Positions 51,016 through 60,727 are shown, counted from the stretch's first letter. The stretch: DNA of 64,000 nucleotides from Jejuia sp. UBA6058 (GCA_002428965.1 DIYI01000017.1:124001-188000), one strand, 5' to 3'. Numbers and translations: made by a program. Notes: generated from the sequence alone by a model not told the origin.

Positions 51016-52659
51016 CTACCAGAACATTGCATATAACACCGCTAGAATTATACATACCACAAAAGAACCAATATTGAATAAAGGTGATGTTTTGAACAAC
51101 TCTTTAGATAAAGGAATACCTTTAGGGTCGTCAGCACCTTTATTTTCCATATTGCTAATAATCGCAATAATCAGCATTGATAGCAATGTTGCCAATCCCA
51201 TTTGATGCATCCAAGGTGTTAGCCACTCGAAAGCCTCAACATATTTTGGCAATAATTTTAATGCTACAGCAACAGGAATGGATAATATAGCACCCCAAAT
51301 AGCAGCATTGTTGGTTGTTTTCTTCCAGAATAATCCTAATAAAAAGACAGCCAATATACCCGGACTTACAAGACCTGTATATTCTTGAATAAATTGAAAG
51401 GCTTGATCAATACCTCCAAGAAGCGGCGCCACTACAACAGCTATAATCAATGAAACAGCCGCAGAAATTCTACCAATATTTACTGTCGTTTTATCACTTG
51501 CATTTTTGTTAAAGTACTCCTTGTAAATATCCATTGTAAAGATAGTTGAAGTAGAATTCAACATTGACGCTAAAGATGATACTACAGCCGCGGCTAATGC
51601 TGCAAAAGCCACTCCTTTAAGTCCTGTTGGCAAAAACTGTAGTAACCAAGGATAAGCCTTATCTGCTTGAGCCGCAGAAGGCACATTTAACTGCCCTACT
51701 TCACCTAAACTTGCCATAATTTCAGGATCATTAACCATAACGTAAGCTGCAATTCCAGGAATAACTACAATTAATGGGATTACTAATTTTAAAGCAGCAG
51801 CCAATAAAATACCTTTTTGAGATTCTTTTAAAGACTTTGCAGCTAATGTTCTTTGAATAATATACTGATTGAAACCCCAATAATAAATATTCGCAACCCA
51901 TAGCCCACCGATTAATACCCAAATTCCTGGAAGGTTATCAAAATTATCATTAGTCTCTTCTAAAATCATATGGAATTTTTCAGGGGCTGCATCTACTACC
52001 TGTGAGAATCCAGCCAGAACACCTTCTCCACCAGAAACAGTGTTTAATGCCAAATAAGTGGTAACCAAACCTCCTAAAACTAAGAAAACTACTTGAATTA
52101 CATCGGTCCAAGCAACAGCAGATAAACCACCGTATAAAGAATATGCTGCAGCAAATAATGCCAAACCAATAATTGCATACATCATATCTACACCCATAAT
52201 GGTTTCAATTGCCAAACCACCTAAATATAAAACCGAGGCAAGATTAACAAACACATATAGTGCTAACCAAAAAACAGCCAAAATGGTTTTTAAATTGGTT
52301 GAAAAACGTTTCTCAACAAACTCTGGTATAGTGTAGAGCCCTTTTTCTATAAAAATTGGTAAAAAATACTTGCCAACAATAATTAACGTAAGTGCTGCCA
52401 TCCACTCATATGAGGCAATCGCTAGTCCCAGAGCGAAACCAGAACCAGACATTCCAATAAATTGTTCTGCAGAAATATTAGCCGCAATTAATGAGGTACC
52501 AATAGCCCACCATGGTAAAGATTTACTGGCTAAGAAATAATCTTCAGCATTTTTTTCATGTCCATCTTTATCTCTAGACACCCAAAGTCCTACACCTAGA
52601 ATTAAAATGGCATAAGCAACAAAAACAACGTAGTCCCACGTATCGAATCCTGCGGTCAT
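51016..52659 (-). CDS. Sodium:solute symporter (SSS family, SGLT-like sugar transporter)
   Basis: 547 residues, about 14 TM helices. TWDYVVFVAYAILILGVGLWVSRD start, the SLIAANISAEQFIGMSGSG signature in helix 1, YSLYGGLSAVAWTDVIQ and FLPTGLKGVAFAALAAAVVSSLASMLNS, with the Na2-site Ser pair near SSLASM, match vSGLT/SGLT-type transporters. Likely imports galactose or another monosaccharide with sodium across the inner membrane. Divergent from the GntR-type regulator and gal operon (155 bases), which includes tandem repeats at 52764-52783. Its regulation is probably through that shared region. Confidence 0.92.
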   Translation of the reverse strand: MTAGFDTWDYVVFVAYAILILGVGLWVSRDKDGHEKNAEDYFLASKSLPWWAIGTSLIAANISAEQFIGMSGSGFALGLAIASYEWMAALTLIIVGKYFLPIFIEKGLYTIPEFVEKRFSTNLKTILAVFWLALYVFVNLASVLYLGGLAIETIMGVDMMYAIIGLALFAAAYSLYGGLSAVAWTDVIQVVFLVLGGLVTTYLALNTVSGGEGVLAGFSQVVDAAPEKFHMILEETNDNFDNLPGIWVLIGGLWVANIYYWGFNQYIIQRTLAAKSLKESQKGILLAAALKLVIPLIVVIPGIAAYVMVNDPEIMASLGEVGQLNVPSAAQADKAYPWLLQFLPTGLKGVAFAALAAAVVSSLASMLNSTSTIFTMDIYKEYFNKNASDKTTVNIGRISAAVSLIIAVVVAPLLGGIDQAFQFIQEYTGLVSPGILAVFLLGLFWKKTTNNAAIWGAILSIPVAVALKLLPKYVEAFEWLTPWMHQMGLATLLSMLIIAIISNMENKGADDPKGIPLSKELFKTSPLFNIGSFVVCIILAVLYAMFW

Positions 52660-52688
52660 AATTATATTAGTTTAGTTAATTAAAGTTC

Positions 52689-52696
52689 CAAATATA
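52689..52696 (-). promoter_or_regulatory. Candidate -7 box of the symporter gene
   Basis: Minus strand reads TATATTTG, an exact TAnnTTTG Bacteroidota -7 element, 30 bases before the symporter ATG. A matching -33 TTTG is not obvious, only TTTA. Confidence 0.4.
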
Positions 52697-52763
52697 TACA
52701 TTTAAATTTAAGAATTGTATGATTAAACTTCATTTAAACACAACAAATCGGCAAAAAACCAAA

Positions 52764-52783
52764 CTAGTAGGGTCTAGTAGGGT
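52764..52783. promoter_or_regulatory. Tandem 10-bp repeat, candidate GntR-type operator
   Basis: CTAGTAGGGT occurs twice without a gap (52764-52773, 52774-52783) in the region between the divergent symporter and regulator genes. A 10-bp period places both copies on one DNA face. It is 32 bases before the regulator start and 105 before the symporter start, well placed to control both. Confidence 0.6.
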
Positions 52784-52814
52784 AATCTTATAATTTTTCA
52801 CTATATTTACACCC

Positions 52815-53807
52815 ATGATTGAGGTGAATAAAAAAATAGGCGTACCACGATACCAGCAAATTGTATTTTCTATTGAAAAGGCAATTATTCGCGGTAAACT
52901 TAAAAAAGGAGACCAAATACCCTCAATAAATACTATTAAAGAGCAACACAATTTATCAAGAGATACTGTTTTAATGGCCTTTAACGAGCTTAAAAGTAGA
53001 GGCATTATACAATCTGTGGTAGGAAAAGGATACTATGTTACCAGTGAAAACATAAGCGTAAAACAAAAGGTGTTTCTTCTCTTCGATGAATTAAATTCTT
53101 TTAAGGAAAATTTATACAATGCATTTATCAACAACCTTGAAGAAGGCATTGAAGTAGACATTTACTTTCACCATTTTAACCACCAAGTATTCAGTACAGT
53201 TATAGAAAATAATATTGGTGATTACAATCACTATGTAGTAATGCCCGCCAATCTAAAGGGAACAGAGAAGATTTTGAAAAAATTACCAAGTAACAAAGTC
53301 TATATTTTGGATCAAATGCCAAAAGAATTAGAAAATTACCCAGGTATTTTTCAGAATTTTAAGAAAGATATTTACGATAACTTATCAAAAGCATCAGACA
53401 CCATAAAAAAATACGCTAAACTAGTTTTAATTTCTTCATCTGAAAAACAACCTCAAGGTATGAAAGATGGTTTTATTCAGTTTTGTAAAGACAACGATAT
53501 TTTCTACGATGTTCTTGAATCGGCAAAAGAAAAAACACCCGAAAAAGGTGAATTATTTGTAATTCCTGATGATAAAAATCTTCTTAGAATTATTAAGAAA
53601 ATGAAATCGGAAGGATTACAACTGTCAAAAGATATTGGTATTATTTCATATAATGACACATTATTGAAAGAAATTGTAGCTGATGGCATTACCACCATCT
53701 CAACCGATTTTACTGCCATGGGCGAGCGATTAGCACAAATGATTCAGAACAATGAAACACTTCAAATAGAGAATCCTAATAATTTAATAATCAGACAATC
53801 ATTATAA
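52815..53807 (+). CDS. GntR-HTH / LacI-type sensor transcriptional regulator of the gal locus
   Basis: 330 residues. N-terminal GntR winged HTH (8-78: PRYQQIVFSIEKAIIRGKL, QIPSINTIKEQHNLSRDTVLMAF, GKGYYV) joined to a periplasmic-binding-like sensor domain (85-330: VFLLFDELNSF, LVLISSSEKQPQG, DIGIISYNDTLLKEIVADGITTIS). This HTH-sensor pairing is common in Bacteroidota sugar regulators. The effector is likely galactose or a galacto-oligosaccharide. First gene of the operon with galM (11 bases), galK and galT; divergent from the symporter. Confidence 0.9.
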   Translation: MIEVNKKIGVPRYQQIVFSIEKAIIRGKLKKGDQIPSINTIKEQHNLSRDTVLMAFNELKSRGIIQSVVGKGYYVTSENISVKQKVFLLFDELNSFKENLYNAFINNLEEGIEVDIYFHHFNHQVFSTVIENNIGDYNHYVVMPANLKGTEKILKKLPSNKVYILDQMPKELENYPGIFQNFKKDIYDNLSKASDTIKKYAKLVLISSSEKQPQGMKDGFIQFCKDNDIFYDVLESAKEKTPEKGELFVIPDDKNLLRIIKKMKSEGLQLSKDIGIISYNDTLLKEIVADGITTISTDFTAMGERLAQMIQNNETLQIENPNNLIIRQSL

Positions 53808-53818
53808 ACTAAATTAAA

Positions 53819-54703
53819 TTGTACACTATTAATTACATTGAAGACCAAAGTGTCTTAGAAGTTAAAAATACGTCTGGCTCAGTTTATGGCAAGATTCATC
53901 TAAACGCTGGCGCAAGTTTACAAGAATTAACACTAAACAATCATCCAATTATTCAAGATTTAACTCCTTTGTCGTATGGAGACACATACGCTTCTTCTAT
54001 CTTATTTCCTTTTGCGAATAGGATAAAAAATGGCAAATATGACTTTGACAACACCTCTTTTCAATTGGAAATAAACCAAAAGGAAGAGCAAAATGCTTTA
54101 CATGGTTTGGTTTACAACAAAACTTTTAAGGTTATTGACAATAAAGCCACGAAAGATGAAGCTAAAATTGTTTTGGAATATGACGAGTTAAAACATTCAA
54201 TAGGATTTCCATTCACCTATAAGATTCAACTGGAGTATACATTTAAGGACAGTACTACGGAGTTAAAGGTCACTATTAACAATACAGGAGAGAAAGCGTT
54301 TCCTTTCACTTTAGGATGGCATCCATACTTTGTTAGTGAGAATTTAAAGGATAGTGCTTTAGCATTTAATAGTACTGAAAAGGTGGTTTTAGGAGAGCGA
54401 AATATTACTACAGGCACTAAAGCAGTCGAAATGAAAGATGACCTATCACTAGATATATCATCACTTGATGACTGTTGGGTGCTGGACGCGGACGAAGTAG
54501 TATTTAAAACCCCTAAATACAATCTGATATTTAATTCTACCGGGGATAATAACTTTTTACAAGCTTATATCCCGCCTAGAAAAAACACTATTGCTATCGA
54601 ACCTACAACGGGTGTTTCCGATAGCTTTAATAATAAAATTGGATTAGCTGTTCTTAACTCAAATGACACATATAATATTACATGGACATTAAGTATAAAC
54701 TAA
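53819..54703 (+). CDS. galM: Aldose 1-epimerase (mutarotase)
   Basis: 294 residues. The frame is closed by TAA at 53810 and has no Met before residue 200, so TTG at 53819 is the best start (ATT at 53813 is the only other option). Galactose mutarotase motifs: FANRIKNGKY, catalytic His in NALHGLVY (near 93) and HPYF in LGWHPYF (near 166), Glu in IEPTTG (near 262). Interconverts alpha and beta anomers so that beta-D-galactose released by the GH2 enzyme becomes the alpha form used by GalK. Sits 11 bases after the regulator and 7 before galK. Confidence 0.88.
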   Translation: MYTINYIEDQSVLEVKNTSGSVYGKIHLNAGASLQELTLNNHPIIQDLTPLSYGDTYASSILFPFANRIKNGKYDFDNTSFQLEINQKEEQNALHGLVYNKTFKVIDNKATKDEAKIVLEYDELKHSIGFPFTYKIQLEYTFKDSTTELKVTINNTGEKAFPFTLGWHPYFVSENLKDSALAFNSTEKVVLGERNITTGTKAVEMKDDLSLDISSLDDCWVLDADEVVFKTPKYNLIFNSTGDNNFLQAYIPPRKNTIAIEPTTGVSDSFNNKIGLAVLNSNDTYNITWTLSIN

Positions 54704-54710
54704 ATAAACG

Positions 54711-55859
54711 ATGAGCGAACTATTAATTAAAGATGTTGAAAAAACATTTGTTGAAACATTTCAAACAGAACCTCTTCTGATCTTTTCTCCCGGTAGAATA
54801 AATATTATTGGAGAGCATACAGATTACAACGATGGATTTGTATTTCCAGCTGCTGTTGACAAAGGTATTGCAGCTGCAATTCAAAAAAGCGATACAGGCA
54901 AAAGCACTGCTATTGCTTTAGATTTGGATAGCACCATTGAATTTGAATTGGACAAGCTAAAACCATCAAAAGAAGGCAGTTGGGAAAACTATGTTTTTGG
55001 TGTGGTTGCAGAAATTCAAAATAGAAATATTGTAGTTGGAGATTTCAATATCATGTTTAAAGGAAATATTCCTGGTGGAGCCGGTATGTCATCTTCAGCT
55101 GCTTTGGAAAATAGTGTTGTTTATGGCTTAAATGAATTATTTGATTTGGGTCTATCGAAACACGATATGATTTTGATATCCCAGAAGGCAGAACACAATT
55201 ATGTGGGTGTAAAATGTGGTATTATGGATCAATATGCAAGTATGTTTGGTATAGAAAATAACGCTCTACATTTAGACTGCCGTTCGGTGGAATCAAAACC
55301 TTACGAAATTAATTTCAAAGACCATCAGTTAATGCTTATCAATACCAATGTAAAGCATAGTCTCTCTGATAGTGCTTATAATGACAGACGTTCGGCATGC
55401 GAGAGCATATCAGAATTGCTAGGAGTAAAAGCTTTAAGAGATGCAACTGAAGCAGATTTAGAAACTATAATGAATGAGGTAACACCTTCAAACTACCAAA
55501 AGGCCCTTTACGTAATTCAGGAGAATGAAAGAACATTAAAAGCTGCAAAAGCTATTGAAGATGGTGATTTACAGAAATTAGGTAAACTTATATACCAGTC
55601 TCATGCTGGCTTATCGGACCAGTATAAAGTAAGCTGCGAAGAACTTGATTTTCTTGTTACCCAAGCTAAAAAGAACAAACATGTATTAGGCGCGCGAATG
55701 ATGGGTGGTGGTTTTGGTGGTTGTACCATAAATCTTATTGCCAATACTGAGGCTGAAAGTTTTGCTGAAACAGCTTCAAAGGCCTACAAACAAAAATTTG
55801 ACAAGGAATGTTCTGTATACTTCATTCAATTGTCTGATGGCACACATGTTGTTAAATAA
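54711..55859 (+). CDS. galK: Galactokinase
   Basis: 382 residues, GHMP kinase. Signature SPGRINIIGEHTDYNDG (27-43) at the N-terminus, ATP loop GGAGMSSSAAL (near 123-133), catalytic Asp in GIMDQYAS, and C-terminal GARMMGGGFGGC. Phosphorylates alpha-D-galactose to galactose-1-phosphate with ATP in the cytoplasm, first committed Leloir step. Normal length. In operon with galM and galT. Confidence 0.97.
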   Translation: MSELLIKDVEKTFVETFQTEPLLIFSPGRINIIGEHTDYNDGFVFPAAVDKGIAAAIQKSDTGKSTAIALDLDSTIEFELDKLKPSKEGSWENYVFGVVAEIQNRNIVVGDFNIMFKGNIPGGAGMSSSAALENSVVYGLNELFDLGLSKHDMILISQKAEHNYVGVKCGIMDQYASMFGIENNALHLDCRSVESKPYEINFKDHQLMLINTNVKHSLSDSAYNDRRSACESISELLGVKALRDATEADLETIMNEVTPSNYQKALYVIQENERTLKAAKAIEDGDLQKLGKLIYQSHAGLSDQYKVSCEELDFLVTQAKKNKHVLGARMMGGGFGGCTINLIANTEAESFAETASKAYKQKFDKECSVYFIQLSDGTHVVK

Positions 55860-55885
55860 TACAATCCTTTACTGAACTAATTAAA

Positions 55886-56908
55886 ATGCAAAATTCATAT
55901 TTACAAGATTATTCGCATAAGCGCTATAATATATTAACAGGAGAATGGGTGTTAGTTTCTCCACACCGAGCAAAAAGACCATGGCAAGGACAAAATGAAG
56001 CCGTCAATAATGAAAAACGACCTACATACGACCCAGACTGCTACTTGTGTCCTGGAAACACAAGAATTAACGGAGAAGTAAACCCAGACTATAAAGATGT
56101 TTTCGTATTCACTAATGACTTTGCGGCATTACAGAGCGATTCACCTAGTTTTTCTGTGAATGATGGTTTGTTAATTGCAGAAAGCGAAACAGGTATTTGT
56201 AAAGTTATTTGTTTTAGCCCTGACCATTCTAAAAGTTTTGCTGATATGACTGCCTCTGAAATTCAAAAGGTAGTGCTTGTATGGCAAGAGCAATATAAGG
56301 AGCTAGGTAGTAATCCTGACATTAACTATGTGCAAATTTTTGAAAACAAAGGTGCGGTTATGGGTTGTAGTAATCCTCATCCTCATGGGCAAATTTGGAG
56401 TCAATCTACATTGCCGAATGAAGTGGACAAAAAACACACACAACAGTTAAACTATTACACCAAAAATGGAAACAGTTTGCTTGGTACTTATTTATCACAA
56501 GAGTTAGATAAACAAGAACGCATCATTTTTGAAAATGAAGGATTTGTAGTTTTAGTACCATTTTGGGCCATATGGCCATTTGAGGCTATGATTGTTCCAA
56601 AACGACATATGACTAGCATTACTGAAATGACAAATGACGAAACACTTCAGTATGCAGAAGCTATCGCTGTGTTAACCAAGGCATACGATAAACTATTTAA
56701 TACATCTTTTCCTTACTCGGCAGGTATTCACCAATCGCCTACCGATGGAAAGGACAATAGCCATTGGCATTGGCATATGAGTTTTTATCCGCCTTTACTA
56801 AGAAGTGCAACAGTAAAGAAATTTATGGTAGGTTATGAAATGTTCGGAACTCCTCAGCGTGATATAACTCCAGAAAGCGCAGTTAAAATGATAAAGGCAT
56901 TGCTCTAG
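55886..56908 (+). CDS. galT: UDP-glucose--hexose-1-phosphate uridylyltransferase
   Basis: 340 residues, HIT superfamily. Catalytic site in SNPHPHGQIWSQ (His-Pro-His-Gly-Gln, near 161-166), zinc-site Cys pair in CYLCPG (residues 52-55), and C-terminal HWHWHMSFYPP. Transfers UMP from UDP-glucose to galactose-1-phosphate. Third step gene galE is not in this window. Last gene of the regulator-galM-galK-galT operon; a terminator follows. Confidence 0.97.
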   Translation: MQNSYLQDYSHKRYNILTGEWVLVSPHRAKRPWQGQNEAVNNEKRPTYDPDCYLCPGNTRINGEVNPDYKDVFVFTNDFAALQSDSPSFSVNDGLLIAESETGICKVICFSPDHSKSFADMTASEIQKVVLVWQEQYKELGSNPDINYVQIFENKGAVMGCSNPHPHGQIWSQSTLPNEVDKKHTQQLNYYTKNGNSLLGTYLSQELDKQERIIFENEGFVVLVPFWAIWPFEAMIVPKRHMTSITEMTNDETLQYAEAIAVLTKAYDKLFNTSFPYSAGIHQSPTDGKDNSHWHWHMSFYPPLLRSATVKKFMVGYEMFGTPQRDITPESAVKMIKALL

Positions 56909-56931
56909 AGCAACTGATTATTTATAGCTTT

Positions 56932-56966
56932 AAACCTGATGAAACCAAATTTTGTCAGGTTTTTTA
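56932..56966 (+). terminator. Intrinsic terminator of the gal operon
   Basis: AAACCTGA (56932-56939) pairs with TCAGGTTT (56955-56962), followed by more T. Ends 24 bases behind the galT stop. Confidence 0.8.
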
Positions 56967-57057
56967 ATTTTAAGATGTTAAGTGAAGTTAAAATATGGTG
57001 TTAAAATATCACAATTATAATGTACGAATCTTAAAAATCTATTTAATTTGAATTCGA

Positions 57058-57837
57058 ATGAAGCACCTTCACATCACATACCTGTTGGTTTTGTTGCCAC
57101 TATTTTTTGCAATGTCTCAAAACATTAAAGGAAAAGTTTATGATAACGAAGCAACAGTCAAGGGAATTAAAGTGCATAATATTTCTAAGCAACTTAAAGC
57201 CTATACAGATAATTCTGGGGAATTTGCAATACCAGCTCAAGTTAACGATACTTTAGTTTTTGAATCTTTATTTCATAACCATAAGGTTGTCAAACTTAAG
57301 GCTACGGATTTTGATGATATTGTAGTTTTCGAACTCAAGAAAAGACTAAATACTTTAGAAGAAGTATTGCTAGTGGATGAAAACGCAAAATCAAAACCAG
57401 ATTCAGAAATGAAAGCTGCAGCGGAACGCTACATAGCCAATGATCAAAAGATTAACCCTCATCTGTACATGCCACAGTCTTCTTACTCTTATGGCGCTAA
57501 TTTTGGGGAATTATTCAAATTAATTAAAAGTATATTCAAAAATAAAAAGAAGCATAAGGAAAAACCAGAACAGTTGGTAAATTTTAAAACGCTTGATTCT
57601 CTTTTCAAAAATGATGCGCTTTTTAATCTAGAACTTCTTCGAGAAGACTTAGATATTCCTGACGAATACGCCTATTTATTCTTTGATTATATTGAAACTA
57701 AAGCACTGCGTAAAAATCTAGCCTCTGAAGCCAACAAGGTCATTCTTTTAGACTCACTTATGAATTACAGCAAATCTTTCATTCAAATTACTCAAGATTT
57801 CGAAAAAACTCAGGACACATTAAACCTAAAAAACTAA
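57058..57837 (+). CDS. Exported protein with carboxypeptidase-regulatory-like domain
   Basis: 259 residues, signal peptide (cleavage after AMSQN). Residues 22-98 resemble the CarboxypepD_reg-like / TonB-plug-associated domain of Bacteroidota envelope proteins: IKGKVYDNEATVKGIKV, TDNSGEFAIPA, DTLVFESLFHNHKVV, LNTLEEVLL. The C-terminal 150 residues are helical and basic/acidic (FKNKKKHKEKPE) and not recognised. No TonB-dependent barrel follows. Starts 92 bases after the gal terminator, so it is a separate unit. Confidence 0.75.
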   Translation: MKHLHITYLLVLLPLFFAMSQNIKGKVYDNEATVKGIKVHNISKQLKAYTDNSGEFAIPAQVNDTLVFESLFHNHKVVKLKATDFDDIVVFELKKRLNTLEEVLLVDENAKSKPDSEMKAAAERYIANDQKINPHLYMPQSSYSYGANFGELFKLIKSIFKNKKKHKEKPEQLVNFKTLDSLFKNDALFNLELLREDLDIPDEYAYLFFDYIETKALRKNLASEANKVILLDSLMNYSKSFIQITQDFEKTQDTLNLKN

Positions 57838-57891
57838 TATCATACTAATTCTTAGTTTCAAAAGTTATATTTTTAGCCATAATTTATTTTA

Positions 57892-59457
57892 ATGAAACGC
57901 TATTTCTATCTTTTACTTACTATTTGCCTTATTTCGTTGTGGAGTTCTTGCAGAAAAGACTTTGAGTTTACACAAAGTACAGGAAATCTGGAGTTTTCTA
58001 GAGACACACTATATCTGGATACTATCTTCACTAATATTGGCTCTAATACCTATAACATAAAGGTTTATAATAGAAGTGATGATGACATAATTATTCCATC
58101 TGTCAATTTAGGATTAGGCGAATCATCTAAATACCGGTTAAACGTAGATGGTATAGCAGGAAAAACATTTGAGGATATAGAACTACTTGCCAATGATAGT
58201 TTATTCATTTTTGTTGAAAATACTGTTGACATAAATAACTTTTCTAGTACAGATGGTGAGTTCCTATATACCGATCAAATAGAGTTTGATTCAGGGAGTA
58301 ATCTTCAAAAAGTTGAGTTGGTAACATTAATAAAAGACGCCAATTTTCTTTTTCCTGAGAGAGACGGCACTACCAAAATTGTCGATCTTCTCACGATAAA
58401 TATTGGGGATGAATTGGTTGAAACCGAATTACAAGGAAGAGAATTAACAACGTCTGAATTAACATTAACAAACGAAAAACCTTATGTAGTTTATGGTTTT
58501 ATGGCTGTTCCCGTTGGAGAAACTTTAACCATTGAAGCTGGTGCAAGATTACATTTTCATGAAAACTCTGGAATTATTGTACAATCTGGTGCATCTATAA
58601 ATGTGAATGGTGCATTAAGCGCAGACCAAGAGGTCTTAGAGAATGAAGTTATTTTTGAAGGCGACCGTTTAGAGCCTAGTTTTGCAAATCGCCCTGGGCA
58701 ATGGGGTACTATCTGGTTATTGGAGGGTAGCGTTAACAATACCTTTAATTATGCAACTATTAAAAATGCTTTGGTAGGTATTTTATGTGATGGTGAGGCT
58801 ACAGCTACTGAAGATAAATTGACTATTACCAACTCGCAAATTTATAACTCAGGGAGTTTTGGGATATTGGGCCGAGGCACCTCAATTAAAGGTGAAAACT
58901 TGGTAGTTAATAATGCTGGTCAAGCTGCTTTAGGAGGAACTTTTGGTGGCAAATATAATTTTACACATTGCACACTTACCAATTACTGGACAAATGGCCC
59001 TAGACCCATACCCTCTGTTTTGGTTAATAATTTTATTGTGGCTGAAGATGAAACAGCTATCGTAACCGATTTAATAGAAGCCAATTTTAATAATTGTATT
59101 ATTTACGGAAATGATAACCCTGAGTTTTTACTCGATGAAATTGAAGACGACGCAGTGAGTTTTAATTTTAAGCTTACCAATTGTTTAGTACGTTTTGATG
59201 ACAGGAATGATAATTTTACTGGAGATAATTTTGATTTTGACAATCCTAGTTTATATGAAAACGTCATTTTTAATCAAAACCCTGATTTTAAAGACCCTAG
59301 CATGCATATGATGATAATTGGTGACGATTCTGCAGCTAACGGGCAAGGCAATACTACTTTCGCGTCTCAAGTACCTGTTGATATTCTAAATGTGAACAGA
59401 ACAATTTCTCCAGATATTGGGGCTTATCAGCATATTACATTTCCTGAGGAGGATTAA
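57892..59457 (+). CDS. Right-handed beta-helix lipoprotein
   Basis: 521 residues, lipobox LWSSC (Cys20). Residues 25-160 form a beta sandwich (FSRDTLYLDTIFTNIGS); 190-470 are beta-helix rungs: LTIEAGARLHFHENSGIIVQ, NVNGALSAD, FEGDRLEPSF, WGTIWLLEGS, and repeated Asn ladders (NFTHCTLTNYW, FNNCIIYGND). The C-terminus has DIGAYQH, frequent in secreted repeat proteins of this phylum. Probably surface-exposed carbohydrate or matrix binder; catalytic residues of polysaccharide lyases not recognised. Confidence 0.8.
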   Translation: MKRYFYLLLTICLISLWSSCRKDFEFTQSTGNLEFSRDTLYLDTIFTNIGSNTYNIKVYNRSDDDIIIPSVNLGLGESSKYRLNVDGIAGKTFEDIELLANDSLFIFVENTVDINNFSSTDGEFLYTDQIEFDSGSNLQKVELVTLIKDANFLFPERDGTTKIVDLLTINIGDELVETELQGRELTTSELTLTNEKPYVVYGFMAVPVGETLTIEAGARLHFHENSGIIVQSGASINVNGALSADQEVLENEVIFEGDRLEPSFANRPGQWGTIWLLEGSVNNTFNYATIKNALVGILCDGEATATEDKLTITNSQIYNSGSFGILGRGTSIKGENLVVNNAGQAALGGTFGGKYNFTHCTLTNYWTNGPRPIPSVLVNNFIVAEDETAIVTDLIEANFNNCIIYGNDNPEFLLDEIEDDAVSFNFKLTNCLVRFDDRNDNFTGDNFDFDNPSLYENVIFNQNPDFKDPSMHMMIIGDDSAANGQGNTTFASQVPVDILNVNRTISPDIGAYQHITFPEED

Positions 59458-59517
59458 AAGAAATAGATCTTCTATATTTATACTATAATCCTGCAATTAT
59501 TAAAAACAATAAAACAT

Positions 59518-59805
59518 ATGTCAAAAATAGTAAGGTGGTTACTTTTGTTATTTGTGACTTTATTTATTATCACCTTTATATATTTTCAAACAGAAAACTA
59601 TAAAATATCCGAGAATTATAAATTGACCCAACCTAATGATTCATTTGAGTTGGTTAAGAAGAGATTTGGCGAGCCTAGTGGAATAAGATCCTCAGATAAT
59701 GTGCTTTTTGCCAAGTATTATGATTACTCATTTATAATTAGTAGAACTTATTATTTTAAGTTCAGAAAAAAAGATAGTCTTCTAATTAGTAAGGTAATTG
59801 ACTAA
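59518..59805 (+). CDS. Small membrane-anchored protein (95 aa)
   Basis: One TM helix (residues 5-24: VRWLLLLFVTLFIITFIYF), then a soluble region SFELVKKRFGEPSGIR followed by strands (VLFAKYYDYSFIISRTYYFKF). The FELVKKRFGEP-strand pattern recalls SmpA/BamE-like folds, which is only a resemblance. Function unknown. Lies 60 bases after the beta-helix gene. Confidence 0.6.
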   Translation: MSKIVRWLLLLFVTLFIITFIYFQTENYKISENYKLTQPNDSFELVKKRFGEPSGIRSSDNVLFAKYYDYSFIISRTYYFKFRKKDSLLISKVID

Positions 59806-59875
59806 TTTAGGTTTAATTAGTAATTTACATTTTAACAAAAGAGTGGTAAACATAAAATATAGAATAAAAGTTTAA

Positions 59876-60727
59876 TCACTCACCTTCCAACTGCGCCTTA
59901 TAAAACCCTATATTTGCCTTGGTCTCATCATCTAATTCAGGCTCTTTAATATCTTCGTATTGCTTTAGAGTATCTAGTAATATTCTCGCAACAATTAGTC
60001 TTGCACTGGGTTTATCATCTGCTGGAATGGTGTACCACGGCGCATGTGGTTTGGAAGTTATGTTGATGGCCTCTTCATAACAGTCTTGGTATTTATCCCA
60101 TAATTTGCGTTCTTTCAAATCGCCCGCAGAGAACTTCCAGTTTTTTTCTTGTTTACGTAAACGTCTTAACAAACGATACTTTTGTTCGTCTTTGGATAAA
60201 TTCAAAAAGAACTTAAAAATAATAGTACCATTTTCGGCAACATGCTTTTCAAAATTATTAATCTGCTCAAAACGTTTTTCCCAAAACGCATCATCAATAT
60301 TATCTACAGCATCTATTCCTGGAATATTTTCACCCATAATATAATATGGATGAACACGGGTTACCAAAACATTTTCATAATGTGTTCTGTTAAACACCCC
60401 AAATTTTCCGCGTGGTGGTAGCGCAATATAATGTCGCCATAAATAATCATGTTTCAACTCCAGTTCTGTCGGCACTTTAAAGCTATGTACTTCTACACCT
60501 CTAACGTTAAAATCTTTAAATACTTCGCGAATTAGACTATCCTTTCCAGCGGTATCCATACCTTGTATGCAGATTAACACCGAATATTTTCCATGTGCAT
60601 AAAGTGTATCTTGAAGTTTTCCTAATTCTTTTCTAGTATCCTTTAGTTTTTGTTTTGCATCTTCAATAACAACTTTGGACTCAGTGTCTTTTAATATAAT
60701 TGGAGATGTTACTTTGTAGTTATTCAT
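59876..60727 (-). CDS. Polyphosphate kinase 2 family protein
   Basis: 283 residues, PPK2 P-loop kinase: Walker A GMDTAGKDSLIREV (55-68), lid/catalytic segment with FNRTHYENVLVTRVHP (near 117-132), RRLRKQEKNWKF and PWYTIPADDK. Single-domain PPK2 transfers phosphate from polyphosphate to nucleoside mono- or diphosphates; the class (I, II or III) cannot be read off confidently. Single gene. Distinct from the PPK1 family. Confidence 0.92.
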   Translation of the reverse strand: MNNYKVTSPIILKDTESKVVIEDAKQKLKDTRKELGKLQDTLYAHGKYSVLICIQGMDTAGKDSLIREVFKDFNVRGVEVHSFKVPTELELKHDYLWRHYIALPPRGKFGVFNRTHYENVLVTRVHPYYIMGENIPGIDAVDNIDDAFWEKRFEQINNFEKHVAENGTIIFKFFLNLSKDEQKYRLLRRLRKQEKNWKFSAGDLKERKLWDKYQDCYEEAINITSKPHAPWYTIPADDKPSARLIVARILLDTLKQYEDIKEPELDDETKANIGFYKAQLEGE

